NCBI RefSeq assembly: GCF_000499385.1
Contig: NW_013652540.1
Location: 149,534-213,533, forward strand
Direction of reading: 5' to 3'
DNA: 64,000 nt
Source: Eimeria necatrix
Lineage: Eukaryota; Apicomplexa; Conoidasida; Eucoccidiorida; Eimeriidae
Shown here one piece after another: positions 1 to 12,474 of this stretch; the stretch's first letter is position 1, and each line of letters starts with the position of its first letter. Position numbers and translations under genes: made by a program. Below the pieces are notes generated by a model that worked only from the letters and a program-made list of their open reading frames with translations, did not search any database and was not told the DNA's origin.

Positions 1-1508
1 GTGCTCGTTTTGACAGTAGACGCGTTGTCCCATGAACGATACTCACTTCCTCTGAGACCCCACGTAGCAAAATGGTGGCTGGAAAAGTAGACAAATTTTG
101 AGCAAATATACAGAATATTTTCAATGGAATATTATTGGGTCACCTGCCTCCACCATGCGTGAAGGACGTCACAAATGGAGCTTATTCCTGCATATACTTT
201 GAAACCAATTTAAAATTCTTCCAGCCACTGTACTGCGCGATAGGCAGCATCAAGTCGTGTGGCGGCGGTTTCAGCCACACGGTTCACTTGCAGCTTGCAA
301 ATCGGAAGAGCTCAGTGAGGCTCCTGTGCCCGTGAGTAATGCTCCGTTACGCAGGCCGTAATAAGGCGAGGAAAGGCCTTAATGCTCCTAATATTTGGGT
401 GACAAAGTCAAGCTAACATAGGTATGAGCTTTCATCGCATGAACGTTTTACATGGCAGACACTAGTACAATCACAAAGGCCTCGAGCCTCCAAGTACGAG
501 ATAGCGTCTCGTTGGGCCTCCTATGCGCTAGAGTGTTTCTTTAGTCAAAGTAGAACATATTAAGCAAGGAAATATTTTAGAAAATTGCTTATTATTCCTT
601 CATGCGCAATGAAGGCAGGCTGGCAAACACCAAGCCCAGCCCGTGTATTGCCAGGCAAGACAAGCCCAAGCGGGCCCTACACATGGCAGGATGAGTACAG
701 AGCTTGAAACTACTTTAAAATGCAGTAAATATCCTAAACATGCCAATATTTTGTTTTTATATCCTTCTAATTGTTCGGAGGATCTCAACAAAGAAGGAAT
801 AGACGACTAAAGGCACACCAGCACTGTAGTGTAGCTGGGTCGACCAGCACCACCCGTGGCTGGATCTACCTCGCTGAGGCGCCGCAAGCAACTTGACCAC
901 TAGGCCCCCCCTCCTCTGCAAAATTCGATGTCTTATCAGATGTTTGTTAAGATTATTTGTTTTGTATGTTAGTTCTTTGCGTAATTGTGCCTTTCCCGCC
1001 TGAGATTGCCTCATTTACACCTGGGGGCTCCCCTTCTGGGCAATGTTGGACAGGCTGGACCCTCCCTGTCTCACGTTAACTGTTGTACTTTTGCACATTT
1101 TATCTCGACTTTGTTTTGTTTTGTTTAATCGTGTCAAGTCATTTTATATTTTTTAATATTTCCGCTGATCTTTCGCAAAGGCAGGACCCTTCGTGTTGAT
1201 GTTGCATGCGTGTCTGGCGCTTGCGGGTCTCTTTTATTCCTTTTGACTTGCTACATCAAGCCATTAATATGGTTCCGCATCTTGCCCATTTCTGGTAGCT
1301 TCAGAGCATTATCAGCATATCATATGACCCAGGGCAGGGGCGCTTCTACCCTTCTACCAGTTATACGTTTATCGGTGTCTACCTGCATGCAAATAGAGGG
1401 GGGCCCCCGACCCCCAGAGCTTTCTCGTTGCCTCCCTAAGACCTCCATATTACACTCTACACGGGCGCACGCGCATTTTGCGTGCCGCGGCAGCTGCTGC
1501 TGCTAGCG
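1..1508. other. Gene-free stretch at left edge
   Basis: No reading frame here looks coding: all are short, overlap on both strands and lack recognisable motifs. A T-rich tract near 1110-1160 with several TTTTG units lies upstream of the first gene and could belong to its 5' region. I see no RNA gene or repeat array. Confidence 0.5.
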
Positions 1509-4500
1509 ATGAGGTCTCCTGCAGCTCGCCAAAGGCATCAGCGGGAACCTGCTGTTCCCCCAGCGCCCTCCTCCCTTCCGCCGTGCCGTATCCTGCAGCG
1601 CGTAAACGCTGAAAATGCCTCTGCGTCGCCGCATCTACAGCCTTCCGCCCCGTTGGCTCCTCTTAAAGATGGCCACAGGTCAGGTGGACACTTCCCATCA
1701 CTGCAGCGACTGTGCGACTGTTGTGTCTCTCCGAAGAGACGACGGGGCCCCAGGCGATCACGCCATAACGTAGGCTTAACAGTAGTAGCAGCAACCCCGG
1801 AGCATGCATTGGAACACAGTGGCCGAAGGCTGTCTTTCAGCGCCAGGTCCAGCAGCTGCAACAGCACTGCAAAGACAAGCCGCCGTGAAAGCTCCGCAGT
1901 ACAGAGGAGTGCAGAAACAGCAGCGGTTGCAGCAGAGTCCGCTGCATCGGCGCAGCGTCGTGGAGCTGTGGGCACGTGCTACAGCGGCGGGTATGAAGCG
2001 GAGGCACTTTTGTGTACTTGCGCCCGCGACAGGAGCGAAGCTGTTGCAGGCACTGCCTCTCTGTGTTCCACAGCAGCCAGACTAGGACCGCGAAATGCTG
2101 CGACAGCATATGCTGCAATTTCATCACGCCCGACAGTAACAGTCGCGACAGCTGTCTGCGCCGTAGAAAATAATTCTACAGCCCAGGTTCTGACCGGTCG
2201 AACACCGCGCTCCGAGGTCTTTCAACCCCAGCTGCCGGAGACGCAGTCTCAACAGCGTCAGCAGGGAGACCCTTGTCCAGGGTTATTTCCGCATACCAGG
2301 GGTGGCCAATGTAAAGGAGAAATCTATTACAAGGCAGCAACGGTAGCTTCAGCAGCAGCAGCTGGTGCTGCTGCTGCTGCTTGCAACTGTGGTCAACAGA
2401 AGGCAGCGAAGGCAGCTGCAATGCGGCTGCCTGGGTCTCCCTTGACTCTCTTGCCCATGCCGGGGACGGTGAAGGCAGCATTTGAAAAACCGTCGGCAGA
2501 AAAATCAAGGGCAGGACCAACCACGTCTGAACTTGCAGCCGATAAAGGAGCTTGCGGCTGCGAGCCTCTTAATGGAAGCTCGGCTGTAAAGGCCATGGGC
2601 CCTTCCGTAAACTGTTACGTGAAAACCACAGCAGCAGCAGCAAAGGCGTCTCACGAAGCTTACATGCGTGAAGAGCTGCTGCATCAGGCTGAAAGCCGTT
2701 ACACTGCTGTGTTTGTCCCCGTGGACAGAAGGCTCATGGAGCAAGTGAATGATGAGTTTATTCGCTCTGATATCAGTAGATACCCCGTTAAGAACACACC
2801 TTGTGGTCAGTCCAAAGCTGCAAGGTTACGCCATGTTCTTCATACGAAATACTGTGATGTCTTTATGTACCATGGCGCAATTTAGGCTCCCTTTCGGTCA
2901 GGTTGCTTTTTTTGATTGTGTGAGCATGTTTACATATCGCCTACTTCATGTTGCTGTCTACTCTCGTATCTTCCGGTGTTCGTGCAAGCTTTCGTGAGTG
3001 TCTCGACTCTGAGTGCGCGTATGCGTTGTTGAGAGTCTCCCGTGCAGTTTAGTGGTTATTCGTTGGTAAGCTTGCAGTTACATCTACTGAGTGGGTGGCT
3101 TTACGCATGTTTGCTGGTGGGTGAAAACCTGTGGCGAAGTGCGCCTGCGTGTGCGCTGTGCTTTGTTTGCCTGGTTTGTGCTTCTCAAGGCATTGTGTTC
3201 TACTCACCTCGGTACTCTGATGACCGCTTCACTTATCGTCACGTTCTCCTTTCCGCAGGGGTCAAAAGTGCAGCAGAGGAAATCGCAAGTGCGACAAAGA
3301 GTGAGGAAACGAAGCCACGCAATATGGAGAGCCGATAGAAGCACATAGGGAGAGGCGGACGGACTGCGAGTGGCAAATATTTTAGAATTAACAGACGGAG
3401 GTAGATTAAGAGATAATCAGAGAGAAGCAGGCGCATGACACTATGCTCAAATTTACTTTAGAAGGAGAATGTAGTCGCAGGAGAACTTGAAATCACTGTA
3501 GGCCCGACGATGGCGGTGGGGATATCTGCATTTTAAACATAGACTTCTGGGCCGTAATTGAGCAGCAAGAATGCGTATCTAGCTCTACTTGCATAAATAT
3601 TTCAGCTCTTCACGCATGCATGCCTCTAGAGTTCCATCTACATAGATCACCGTAGGTAGAAATTCTAGACTACTAATCTCTACAAACAAAGATTAAAATT
3701 TTAAGTAAAGTGAAAGATGCGCTAGCTAAAGAACACTGGGCATGTTGCTCATCGTTTTCATTCACTGTAGACGTCTCTTCGTTCGTCGTCGTTATGTGGC
3801 TTATTATTTTACCTGTTTTCCGTCGTTCACTAAACAGCTGTTTTCTTCACGATCCCTTGGTGCACTCTTTCATGCGTTTGTTGCTCCGAAGGTGCATTTT
3901 TGACAGAAGGCCAATTCATCTATCAACTGGGCATCCACCTATCGCCCGGATGGGAACACTTTATGATTTTCAAGGGTAATATGAAGGATTTGTAATCAAA
4001 TGCACAAAGCAGAGTGTAATGTCATGTGTTCGATGTAAATACTTTTTCCAGAGGGTGTTAGGTGAACGGTTTTTCTCGGTTATCGTCAGCTGCCTGCAAC
4101 AAGCTTACCAGTATGTTTGCCTTGTCCTTTTGTGGCAGTCATGTGCATCAAGCTTCACTGCTGGCATCTGCCCTGTTTCTGTCCTGCCCTTGACTATTAT
4201 CCCTGATGTTTCTTGTTGACTTCCTCTGTTGCTGTCAAGCGCTGTGTCGTCTCTTCAGGGGAGATGCGCGAGCTTATTTTGAGGAGACCACAACAACAGG
4301 AGGATTCTACAAATCTTCAAAATCAGTTGCTTAGCGATGAGGTGTGTCAATTTTAACGCTCCTGCGGCTATCGAAGTCGCTGCTGCTGCAGTTTAGATTC
4401 TTTTGTTATTTGTGCAGATTAACTGTGACTGCTCATCTGCCCTTCAGGTTTCTGAAGAGAGTGATGACTCCGAACCAGACGAGTCCTCAACAGCAAAAGC

Positions 4501-5592
4501 TTCAGGGGCTCCATCACAGGCTCTTACTCATCAAGACTTGGGGAGACTGCTGCAGCAAATCGCAGAGATTGCAACGTCTCAGCAAGCGAGGCGGCAAAAG
4601 CATCTACTACAGCAGCAGCAGCTTGCAATTGCAAGGGCTGTTGAGAAAGCAAACAGGCTGCTACTGTTAATGGTGCAACTACAGCGAGCCCCAAAGCAAA
4701 TCCCGCAAAGGACATTCGATAGGATGAAGTGTCTCTTGGCAGGTTGTTTTTTTGGTTCTTTGCCCCCTATTTCTGGAGAAAATCAGGAGCAATCAGCAGC
4801 AAGGAGGTGCGTGCTGCAAAGAGGAAGTATAGGGAGGCTGAGGAAGCTCCTAGTGCTGCTGCTGCAATGTGTTGCTGCGATCACGCAGCAGCAGCAGACC
4901 TCAGATGCAACTGAGATGCTTTTGCTACAGCACAAACTACTGATGCAGCACAAAATCCTCCAGCAACAAAAAGTCCTTCGATATGCCCTGAGAGGGCTGG
5001 AAAGGGAACAGCAAAATACCCCAGCCTCGTGCCTTCCAGAAAACCCAGAGGAGTTGGAAGAGAGGCAGCCGGACCAGCTGGAAGGCCAGCAAAAAGCACA
5101 GCAGCAACCTCAGCCTGACGGTAATCAGGAAGTCCGCAGGCTGGAAGCCCTTCCTTATAAAAAAAGCAGCTATCGGGGTACATCAGCTATGCGGCTTCGA
5201 AAGCGTCGAGGGCCGTCTTTGGGTGAGCTCGTTGACCCTTTTCGCTGGAGCACATTCATCACTGCTCAAGTGCCAGCAAATCATACTTTATTACTAGCCA
5301 TTAATACGTTGCGATTAATATTTGTTCAGCATCTTCGCCTCCAGTTGCCACCCCGCAGATAGACACTCCCGAATACCAACAAAAACGGTGGCCTAGAGCA
5401 GCACCAGCGGCAGCTGACGTTGCTGCTTGTAATGATACTGCGGCTCCCCATGCTCCTGCTGCTTTGCCAAGTGGGATCTCAGCTGCACGGAAGGTTGCCA
5501 ACCCGAGTACTACTGCCACAGCTGCCGAAGGCACCTACAGCCCTTCTTCACAGCGCAAACAGAAGAGGAGGCGGTACCCCTTGAGGCATTAG
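1509..5592 (+). CDS. Hypothetical Ala/Gln-rich protein, five exons
   Basis: I do not recognise this protein. The proposed exons are 1509-2805, 3259-3300, 4259-4341, 4448-5222 and 5330-5592, which give 819 residues. Phases agree at every junction, and the acceptors end in CAG after pyrimidine tracts. Exon 1 is rich in Ala, Ser and Cys but ends in an ordinary helical segment (ESRYTAVFVPVDRRLMEQVN). The middle is acidic (SEESDDSEPDESS), then Gln/Leu-rich and probably coiled coil. The C-terminus is strongly basic (KQKRRRYPLRH), which would suit a nuclear or nucleic-acid-associated protein, but that is only inference. The start is the ATG at 1509, because the open frame before it has only GTG. The donor of exon 1 is the least certain: an in-phase alternative lies near 2776. 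The central part of exon 4 is low complexity and could hide a further small intron. Confidence 0.55.
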
Positions 5593-7870
5593 ACGCAAAT
5601 GCAAGGTAAACAGGGGAATTCCAGACTACAGGGCATTGCGGTACCACTGAATGCTCCAGAGGACATGTTTTATCTTGGAACACAGTTTAGTTCTGTCCTA
5701 CAATTGTCTTTTCATGCAGTCCTTAGGGCTTTTTGCACCGTTGCTAGCCGTGCATCAGGCACTGCTAACCGTGCAGTTGGTGCTGCTACTATCTTGTAGT
5801 ATCTCGGAGCCACTCAACGCTCTCACGAAGGTCCAATATACAGTCAGATGAAGAGCTACAGAAGGGGAGTCTCTTTTAATGGGGAGACTAGCGAAAGGCA
5901 ATTTTTTCCGCTCCCCCTAGACAGGCTTCGCCTGGGCGGCAACTGAAACTTTCGCATCTCCCTTCTGCGGCGCCCGCCAGAAATTTATCACACTGTAAAG
6001 CGGAACACAGACGCAAGGCTTCGCAACACCGATAGCCTTCGTTACACGGCTCTCAAGGCGACATCGGAGTTGACTAGTGGAGCAATAGTAAGCAAATAGC
6101 GTGGTCTTGTCACCTGAAACAAGCAGGTGCTGCAGCAATAAGGCTCAGCAGCTCGCCTAGTGGTGCGCAGCCCGAGGTAGAACGCGCTGTCCTTCAGTCA
6201 CGAGGAAGACACTCATCCAAATGTAGAGGCTGTGGCTATGGGTAACGTTGCTGAGAACTATCTTAATGAGTCTTGCAGTATTCGCGCGTCGTACCCGACA
6301 CTAGTAGTTTAGCCTCAGGTCAGTGAAACATGGGGCTGCTTCATGTAGCTTCCTCAAGTGGATATGCGAACGGGGATGATGCTCGGGGCTCTACGTCCTG
6401 CCGCTATACGGAAGATGCCCGAACCTTTCAGACTGCGACTCGTGAAGGACGTAGAAACTTGCTTGCCTGCGAGGGATAGGAGGAGGGATAAGAAATGATG
6501 AAAGTGCGAGGTCCCATAGAGCTCAGGACACGCCACCCCTGGATTCACAACAACTGAATACAATGTCTAGAAAAGGCATCCCTTCCAGGTACCGCACCTA
6601 ACGGATCATAAAACAGCTATTAAGATCGTAAAAGGGTCCAGGCAATAAACGAAGCTTGGAACGTCCCGGCGTGGTTCAGCATTCAGCCTTTCCACTGCGC
6701 TGCAAGGAATTTCACTTCGAAGCACCTGCTACTAAAGGTACAGTGGAACCCCAAAGGGGCACTGTCTGAGCGGCATAGCGCGTTGAGACAGCTTTCATGG
6801 AGAGAGCTTTCATCTGCAGCGAGGACACCTCTGGCCTTCTGGCCTCGGTCGTTCCTCCTGGTTTGTCTGTTTCCCCGCCGTCAGTGTTACTCTTCCAGTG
6901 CATTATGCAAATTATAATTGTCCCTTTGACCCTGTCACATTTTCATAGGTTTCCTTCACACGCGTATGAGGGCCGCGATCTATCGATAAATCGATACAGC
7001 CAAAAACAAAAAGAAAGCAAAATGATGTGAATGCGCGTACATTTAATACATTTAATTTTCTGGAGGCCACTTCTAGTTAAACAAAAAAAGCATCAGGGGA
7101 TTCTGCCTGCCACACCGTTGTTGTAGAAACTCAGCGCAAATGGTTAAGTATATCACTTTCTGCCTGCATAAGCCATTCCTTCGGTTACACATAGATTGTG
7201 GGTCACAAAAAGTTATTCGCCGTTGTGGTACCCCAAAGACCTCATCAGCGTCAGCTGGGTACTAAATCCGTGCCCTACGCCCCCCTCGCCGTTGTGGTAG
7301 ACAGAATTACACAGAGGAGATGCTCCCATAAAAGTTTGCGACGCTTTACAACTGCGCCACAATGACACCAGCCCTCCACACTGAGAAAAGCAACTTTATC
7401 GAAATGAAAGAAGCCAAGTCTTACTAGCTAGTGATTCAGCGAGTTAGCTGTGCTGTTTTCGTCGCTCATTCCTCCATAGACATGCGAATCCCGATACTCC
7501 AAGCAAAGACCACGATGCTAAACTAATGCAGCCGTATCTGCTTCATCAGACCGGAAAGCGCCCTTGGGCGCTCAGGGCATGACTTCAGAATTTCCCAGTG
7601 ATAGCTCCGTCCTGGCTACTCTGCGAGCATGTGAGGCCCACTACGGGTAGGCTACGCGCCCCTTGCTGCTACTGTTATATCTATATTCCTCCTCGGTCCT
7701 TTTCCAAAAGCGCCGTCGTGCTGCGAGCTTCCAGACTCCTCTTTTCAAACGTAGGAGGGCTACAAACTCTCTTGCATGCAGATTTGGGCGAACCAGGCAA
7801 GTGTACATTTGAAGTCTCTGGGAGTACACGCAAAAGGCAAGAAAACTGGTCCCTCGTGATGACCATGTCT

Positions 7871-7940
7871 GTCCTCATATATTCCACTAAGCATACAGTT
7901 TAATTGTCCTCATATATTCCACTAAGCATACAGTTTAATT
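7871..7940. repeat. Perfect 35-bp tandem duplication
   Basis: Two identical, directly adjacent 35-base units occupy 7871-7905 and 7906-7940; each begins GTCCTCATATATTCC and ends CAGTTTAATT. No third copy or flanking target duplication is evident. It could be a recent slippage or unequal-exchange event. Confidence 0.95.
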
Positions 7941-8758
7941 GCAGGTCAAGCTGCCTGATCGCCACCTAAATGAAACTACAAGGAGCTGCTGCGTCAACGA
8001 ACGCTGGCGCAGTCTGGACCTCTGAAAGTGATGCCTCTCAAAATTAACTGCCACTGAGAGTTCCGGCTAAGTACTGGTGGCGCGCTGCACAGTGTCACCG
8101 AGCGGCGGCAGTAGTTATTGAAAAAGAACGGGGAGCTCATTGTTTCCGGGTTTCTTATACTGCTAGTGGGTTTGAGTGGAAGCGCAATGCAAATTCGGCG
8201 GCGGCGAAACAATCGTTGAAGACAGCGCCCTGTTGGCAGCTTGGAAGAAAGCCGCTTCCTTGGGGATACTGCCACAGACCTGTATTCGCCGTACAAACGA
8301 AGTACAGGCCAGCCAGAAAAAGACATTTTTTGTGTGTGTTTATTCAAGTTAAGATTTGCAGTGTGCGCTGTACTACAGGTACACGAAGGGAGGGTACACG
8401 TAGAACTCTTGTCTGGTGAGGGGCTTGACCGTCGGTTGGCGAGCAGCTGCGTGTGGGAAGTAACACTTACAAATTCAGTCAAAAAAGCGGCTATTCGCGA
8501 AACGCCACAGTCAAATTCAGAAGCACCGTACAAACATAGGGTGAAACTATCACTACCTGATGGCGAATGCATCACAACGTCACAACAACGGTGTTCCCAC
8601 GTAGTTGTCGGTGGTGTCGACTCAAGGATCCCCTCCAATTCTTACCTTAGATCCAAAAAATTAATGAAAAGGAAAGAACGAAACATCAAATACGAGTGCA
8701 TAAGGACAAGTGCTCACTGCAACTCAGTAGAAACAACCCAACTTGGGCCCCTCAACCA

Positions 8759-8820
8759 CCCAAGCCAGCCACTTTTGGAGATGAGCATGACCGCTCATCT
8801 CCAAGAGTGGCTGGCTTGGG
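8759..8820. repeat. Long near-perfect inverted repeat (hairpin)
   Basis: The arms 8759-8786 and 8793-8820 are 28 bases each and complementary except for one pair, with a six-base loop (ATGACC). The arm begins CCCAAGCCAGCC. No run of T follows that would suggest a Pol III terminator. It lies in the spacer upstream of the DnaJ-like gene. Confidence 0.9.
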
Positions 8821-9055
8821 CGGTCAACAGCTTGTAGGTCCTGTAATTATTAAGTTATGAAGCTCGTTTTGTCCTTGAAGTAAGTACAGATGTGCGATTG
8901 GCCCTCTAGCCCATTCCCATGTGATCACATCTCTTAGGCCTCCCTTTCTGTTTCTGCAGTTCACATTGGGACAAAGAAGCGAACGCCAAAAAGTAAAGAA
9001 CTTGGCTGTAATGAATATGCAGAAGTCGAGGTTTTGGGCCTAGGTGCTCTTGTCT

Positions 9056-12000
9056 ATGGCTGGTGCCTATCATCCTTTACGTCGTAATGCCACCATGATG
9101 ACTGTACTCCATATCTGGCTGCGGAGGAGACATGGGGAGCATTGGCTTCCCGTCTTTATCGGTCTGCTGCTACTCACTGCACTACCGTCCAGCGCACTTT
9201 CATTTGTTGAGGCATGCAGACATCTCAGTGCGCCCGCGTTTCTCGGTCATGGTGTTGGATTTCACCACCTTACTGGGGGCCAGGCCTCCACAATTGCCGT
9301 CAGCTCCATTCCCTCCTTCTTCGGGCGATTCAGGAGGGTGCAAGCAGCATGTGAACAGCAGCCTCAGAAAGAGCAGGAACGACGACCAAAGGTTGATCTC
9401 TATCGGCTACTTGGGGTTCCACACAACGCTCCTGCAGATGCAATTGCCTCTCGAGCAAAGCAATTGGAAGGACAGCTGAAGAGGCATGCAGCTACAACTA
9501 CAGTAGATCCGCTTCTGTTGTCGCTTTTTAATGAAGTCGTTGCTACACTGAAGGCCCCCGGTTTGCGTAGTGCTTACGATGAAAACGGCATTCTCCCGGA
9601 GTCCCTCAGTGCCCTGCTCCAGCAGCTGCTGCCTGCCTTATCCTATCCGCACAACTCAAATAGCACGGAGCAAGGAGGAACAGCAAAAGAGTATATTGAA
9701 AATAGAGAACCAGTACGCAGAAGGAGAGGCCCCGCGGAGTTATTTTCCTCGTTACTGGGTCGGGATTTCTTCGGCAGGAGCAGCCCGTTTGCTGCTGCTG
9801 CTGCAGCGGGACGCCGGCAGACGGAGGGGCCACCGCAGGGCCTAGACGTTGAGGCTCACGTCACCCTCAGTTTTTTAGACGCGGCGTTAAATGGAGCTTG
9901 CTCTTTGCCTGTCATAGTACGTCGGCAAGAGGCATGCACAGCTTGTGCAGGACCAAACAACCGAAGAACGTCAACGTGTCCAGTCTGTGAAGGCCAAGGG
10001 ATGCAAACGGAAGTGAGATGAGATGATATTGTTGTTTTTCGGACCTTGATGGCATCTGCCTCCAGCCAAATGTCTATTCTGTATTGCGTAGGCAATGGCG
10101 AGCCAGCACCTCTGAGTCTACGCTTCGTGTGTAGGGTCCACGATCAGGAGCTTAGCCTCCATAATATCTGCAACCAGTACAGTAGTGCTGCAGCTCATTA
10201 AATGTGAGCTGTTCATAAGCAGGTTTGAGAATGCCTTGACTGTGTGTTTGTTTCCATCTGAAGGGCAGCGGGTGTGGTGCGTCTATGCTTTTCTACGAAC
10301 CGAGCAAATAAAGGGAAAAGTAGTTGTGACAATATATTTCTCTATAGTTATATGTGCGTATTTGCGTGCATACGTGCTGAAATGCGAGCTTGCGCGTTGA
10401 GAAAAGCACATCCACATGCTAAAGTGAAGCCAGGACTGTGCCATTGGCTAGCTGTGTCTAGTTTGTGTTTACGTGAGTTGTTGAGTATACACAGCGCGCG
10501 TGATGATATTGAAAAGGCGAAGGGAACTGTGACAGAATGCCGGCTCCACAAATTTCTTACTGCTGCCTTGCTGGTGCCAGAGCGATCAGCAAGCTTCTTA
10601 TTGTTGCCTTTGCTGGTGCTAGAGTCCTGAGCCCCTCACCTGGATTTGTGCAACGTCCTTCTTTTTCCAGACGAGGCGCTCTTCTTTCGGTTTCGTGACG
10701 ACATCCGTCACCTGCTCGGCGTGCAATGCGACGGGAATTTCTCAGGGCCCTGTGTGCAAGTCTTGTGAGGGAGAGGGGCTAATAAGCAAGGACGTTCATT
10801 TAAAGGTAATGGTGCAGGCTGCTGCTGATTATGGCAAAAATGGTGATAATTTGTATTGTTAGGGTTCTTGCGGCGTTCGGACTGCTCTAGTTACGAACAA
10901 TGCTGCTGATGCTGCCGCCAATCCTGGCGTCGGCGTTGCCTCTGTGGGTTGTATTGCCGTTTTTTGTGGTTGTAATTCTGTTTTAGTTGCTCTCTCCGCT
11001 GTCAATTTTTGCAACTGATGTTAATGGCACCTGCCGAAGCTGCTGCTTGTTATGCGCGTCTCGCTGCTCCTAGCCATTTTGCAACTCCTACTTTGGGGGA
11101 TTTTGGCGTTATTCTGGACTTGGCAGCGCTGCTACTGGTTGGCATTATTTTGCTTTTGCTGGTTGTGCCTTCGGTAGTGTGGATCTGTTGCTGCTGGTGT
11201 TTATATTTCCGTTGGTTCAGTCTATGCTTGATGTTTTGATTGCGATGCCCAAATTCCTCGCGAGTTTAGGAGCAGCGTGTGCTTTGATTCGTTCATTGCC
11301 AGTGCCATTATTTCCGTATCAGGAATCAGCCTGTGGCATATTTACAGGTCAACATTCCTGCTGGGGTCTTGGAGGGATCGTTATTGCGCGTTGAAGGCGA
11401 AGGAAGTGAAGGCAGAAATGGGGAAGCCCGAGGTGATCTGTAAGTTTGCCCAGGAACGAAAGCATACCAACGTGCCGTAGTGATCATTTATGTGCGCGCT
11501 GCAGATAGGTGCATCTACCAGATGGCGGCATATTGAATAAGTGCAACCTCTGTTGCTTCTAAAATGAGTGAAGATTTGTGTCAGCGCGACACAGTTGTAG
11601 GGTCGTGCGGGCACTAGCCCGGTCTGACGGCAATGCTCTTTCACAATGACTTGCGAGTTGCCGCGGTTGCGATTGCTCCATTAGGTATATATCGATAGGT
11701 GTTGAGAGCCACGATCGGTTGACTAGGGAAGGTGCAGATGTGTGCAGCGAGGAATCGATATCCCTAGAAGATGCAGTGTATGGATGCAACATCGTAAGCC
11801 TAACCGATTACTGATGCTATTCTTATTCCGTGTCTAGCTTTTCCCACAAGTGCAGCCTGTCCTTGGGTGCTGCCCCAGTTTTAATCGTAATTTTTGTATT
11901 TGCTACAATAGACCGTGCATACGGTGGACGGCGATGTGGAACTAAAGATACCAGCCCTTTCTCGCTCTGGCCGGAAGTTTCTCATTAAAGGAAGAGGTGC

Positions 12001-12474
12001 CAAAAAGATTGATGACCCTTCTGGGGCAAGAGGGGATCATGTTGTCACTTTGAGAGTAAGCCTGCTTGTAGTCAGACTGATTATAGGCACAGAACAATTG
12101 CACCTCGGAGAAGAAACATGAGGTTGTGCAAGCCTCCTTTTTTGTGGAGCCTTCTTCGGACTTCTTCCGCTTGTACCCGGCGTTGTGCCTTCTGTTGCCT
12201 AAAGCTTCGACTTTTACCGTAGCAGTCTTTTTGTGGCGTTTCGTTGCTGTCTCTATGTATGCCGTCTCGTGTATAACTTTTTCCTTAGCGCTAATTTACT
12301 TTTGCCGTGCCCTGTTCGCCGAGGTATGCGCACTACAGTGTTGTGCCTTTACCAGCAATATATTCGGAATTGTAATCGTCCAATGTTGTGCAGGTGGCTC
12401 TGCCAGAGACAGCAACGGCCAAAGATCGCGAGCTGCTAAGACGTCTACGAGAAGCAGAAGTTGTAGGAGAATAA
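9056..12474 (+). CDS. Type I DnaJ-like chaperone without HPD motif
   Basis: Exons 9056-10012, 10671-10805, 11348-11439, 11685-11793, 11912-12055 and 12394-12474 join in frame to 505 residues. Order: a hydrophobic segment at about residues 30-47 (signal anchor or first part of a bipartite leader), a J-like domain at about 110-185 (DLYRLLGV...SAYDENG), the first strands of the substrate-binding domain, four CxxC zinc-finger repeats (CTAC, CPVC, CSAC, CKSC), then C-terminal domain I/II segments (VNIPAGVLEGSLLRVEGEG, GDVELKIPALSRSGRKFLIK). This is the plan of bacterial and organelle DnaJ, so a co-chaperone of an organellar Hsp70 would be expected. Where the HPD tripeptide should stand there is HAA, so stimulation of Hsp70 ATPase is doubtful. 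The glycine/phenylalanine linker is short. Another start, at 9095, sits in a strong context (GCCACCATG). The leader would suit apicoplast or ER entry, but targeting cannot be proved here. Confidence 0.88.

Larger units (their letters stand above)
5593..9055. other. Gene-poor spacer with repeats
   Basis: About 3.4 kb without a convincing gene. Overlapping frames of 198 codons (+) and 214 codons (-) near 8.0-8.8 kb occupy the same DNA, have no recognisable domain, and the plus one runs through a long hairpin. I leave both uncalled. The stretch contains a 35-bp tandem duplication (7871-7940) and a 62-nt hairpin (8759-8820). Confidence 0.5.

Noticed and set aside
7994..8837. Overlapping frames of 214 codons (-) and 198 codons (+)
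   Set aside because: Mutually exclusive, no domain, no splice support, and the plus frame crosses the long hairpin at 8759-8820.
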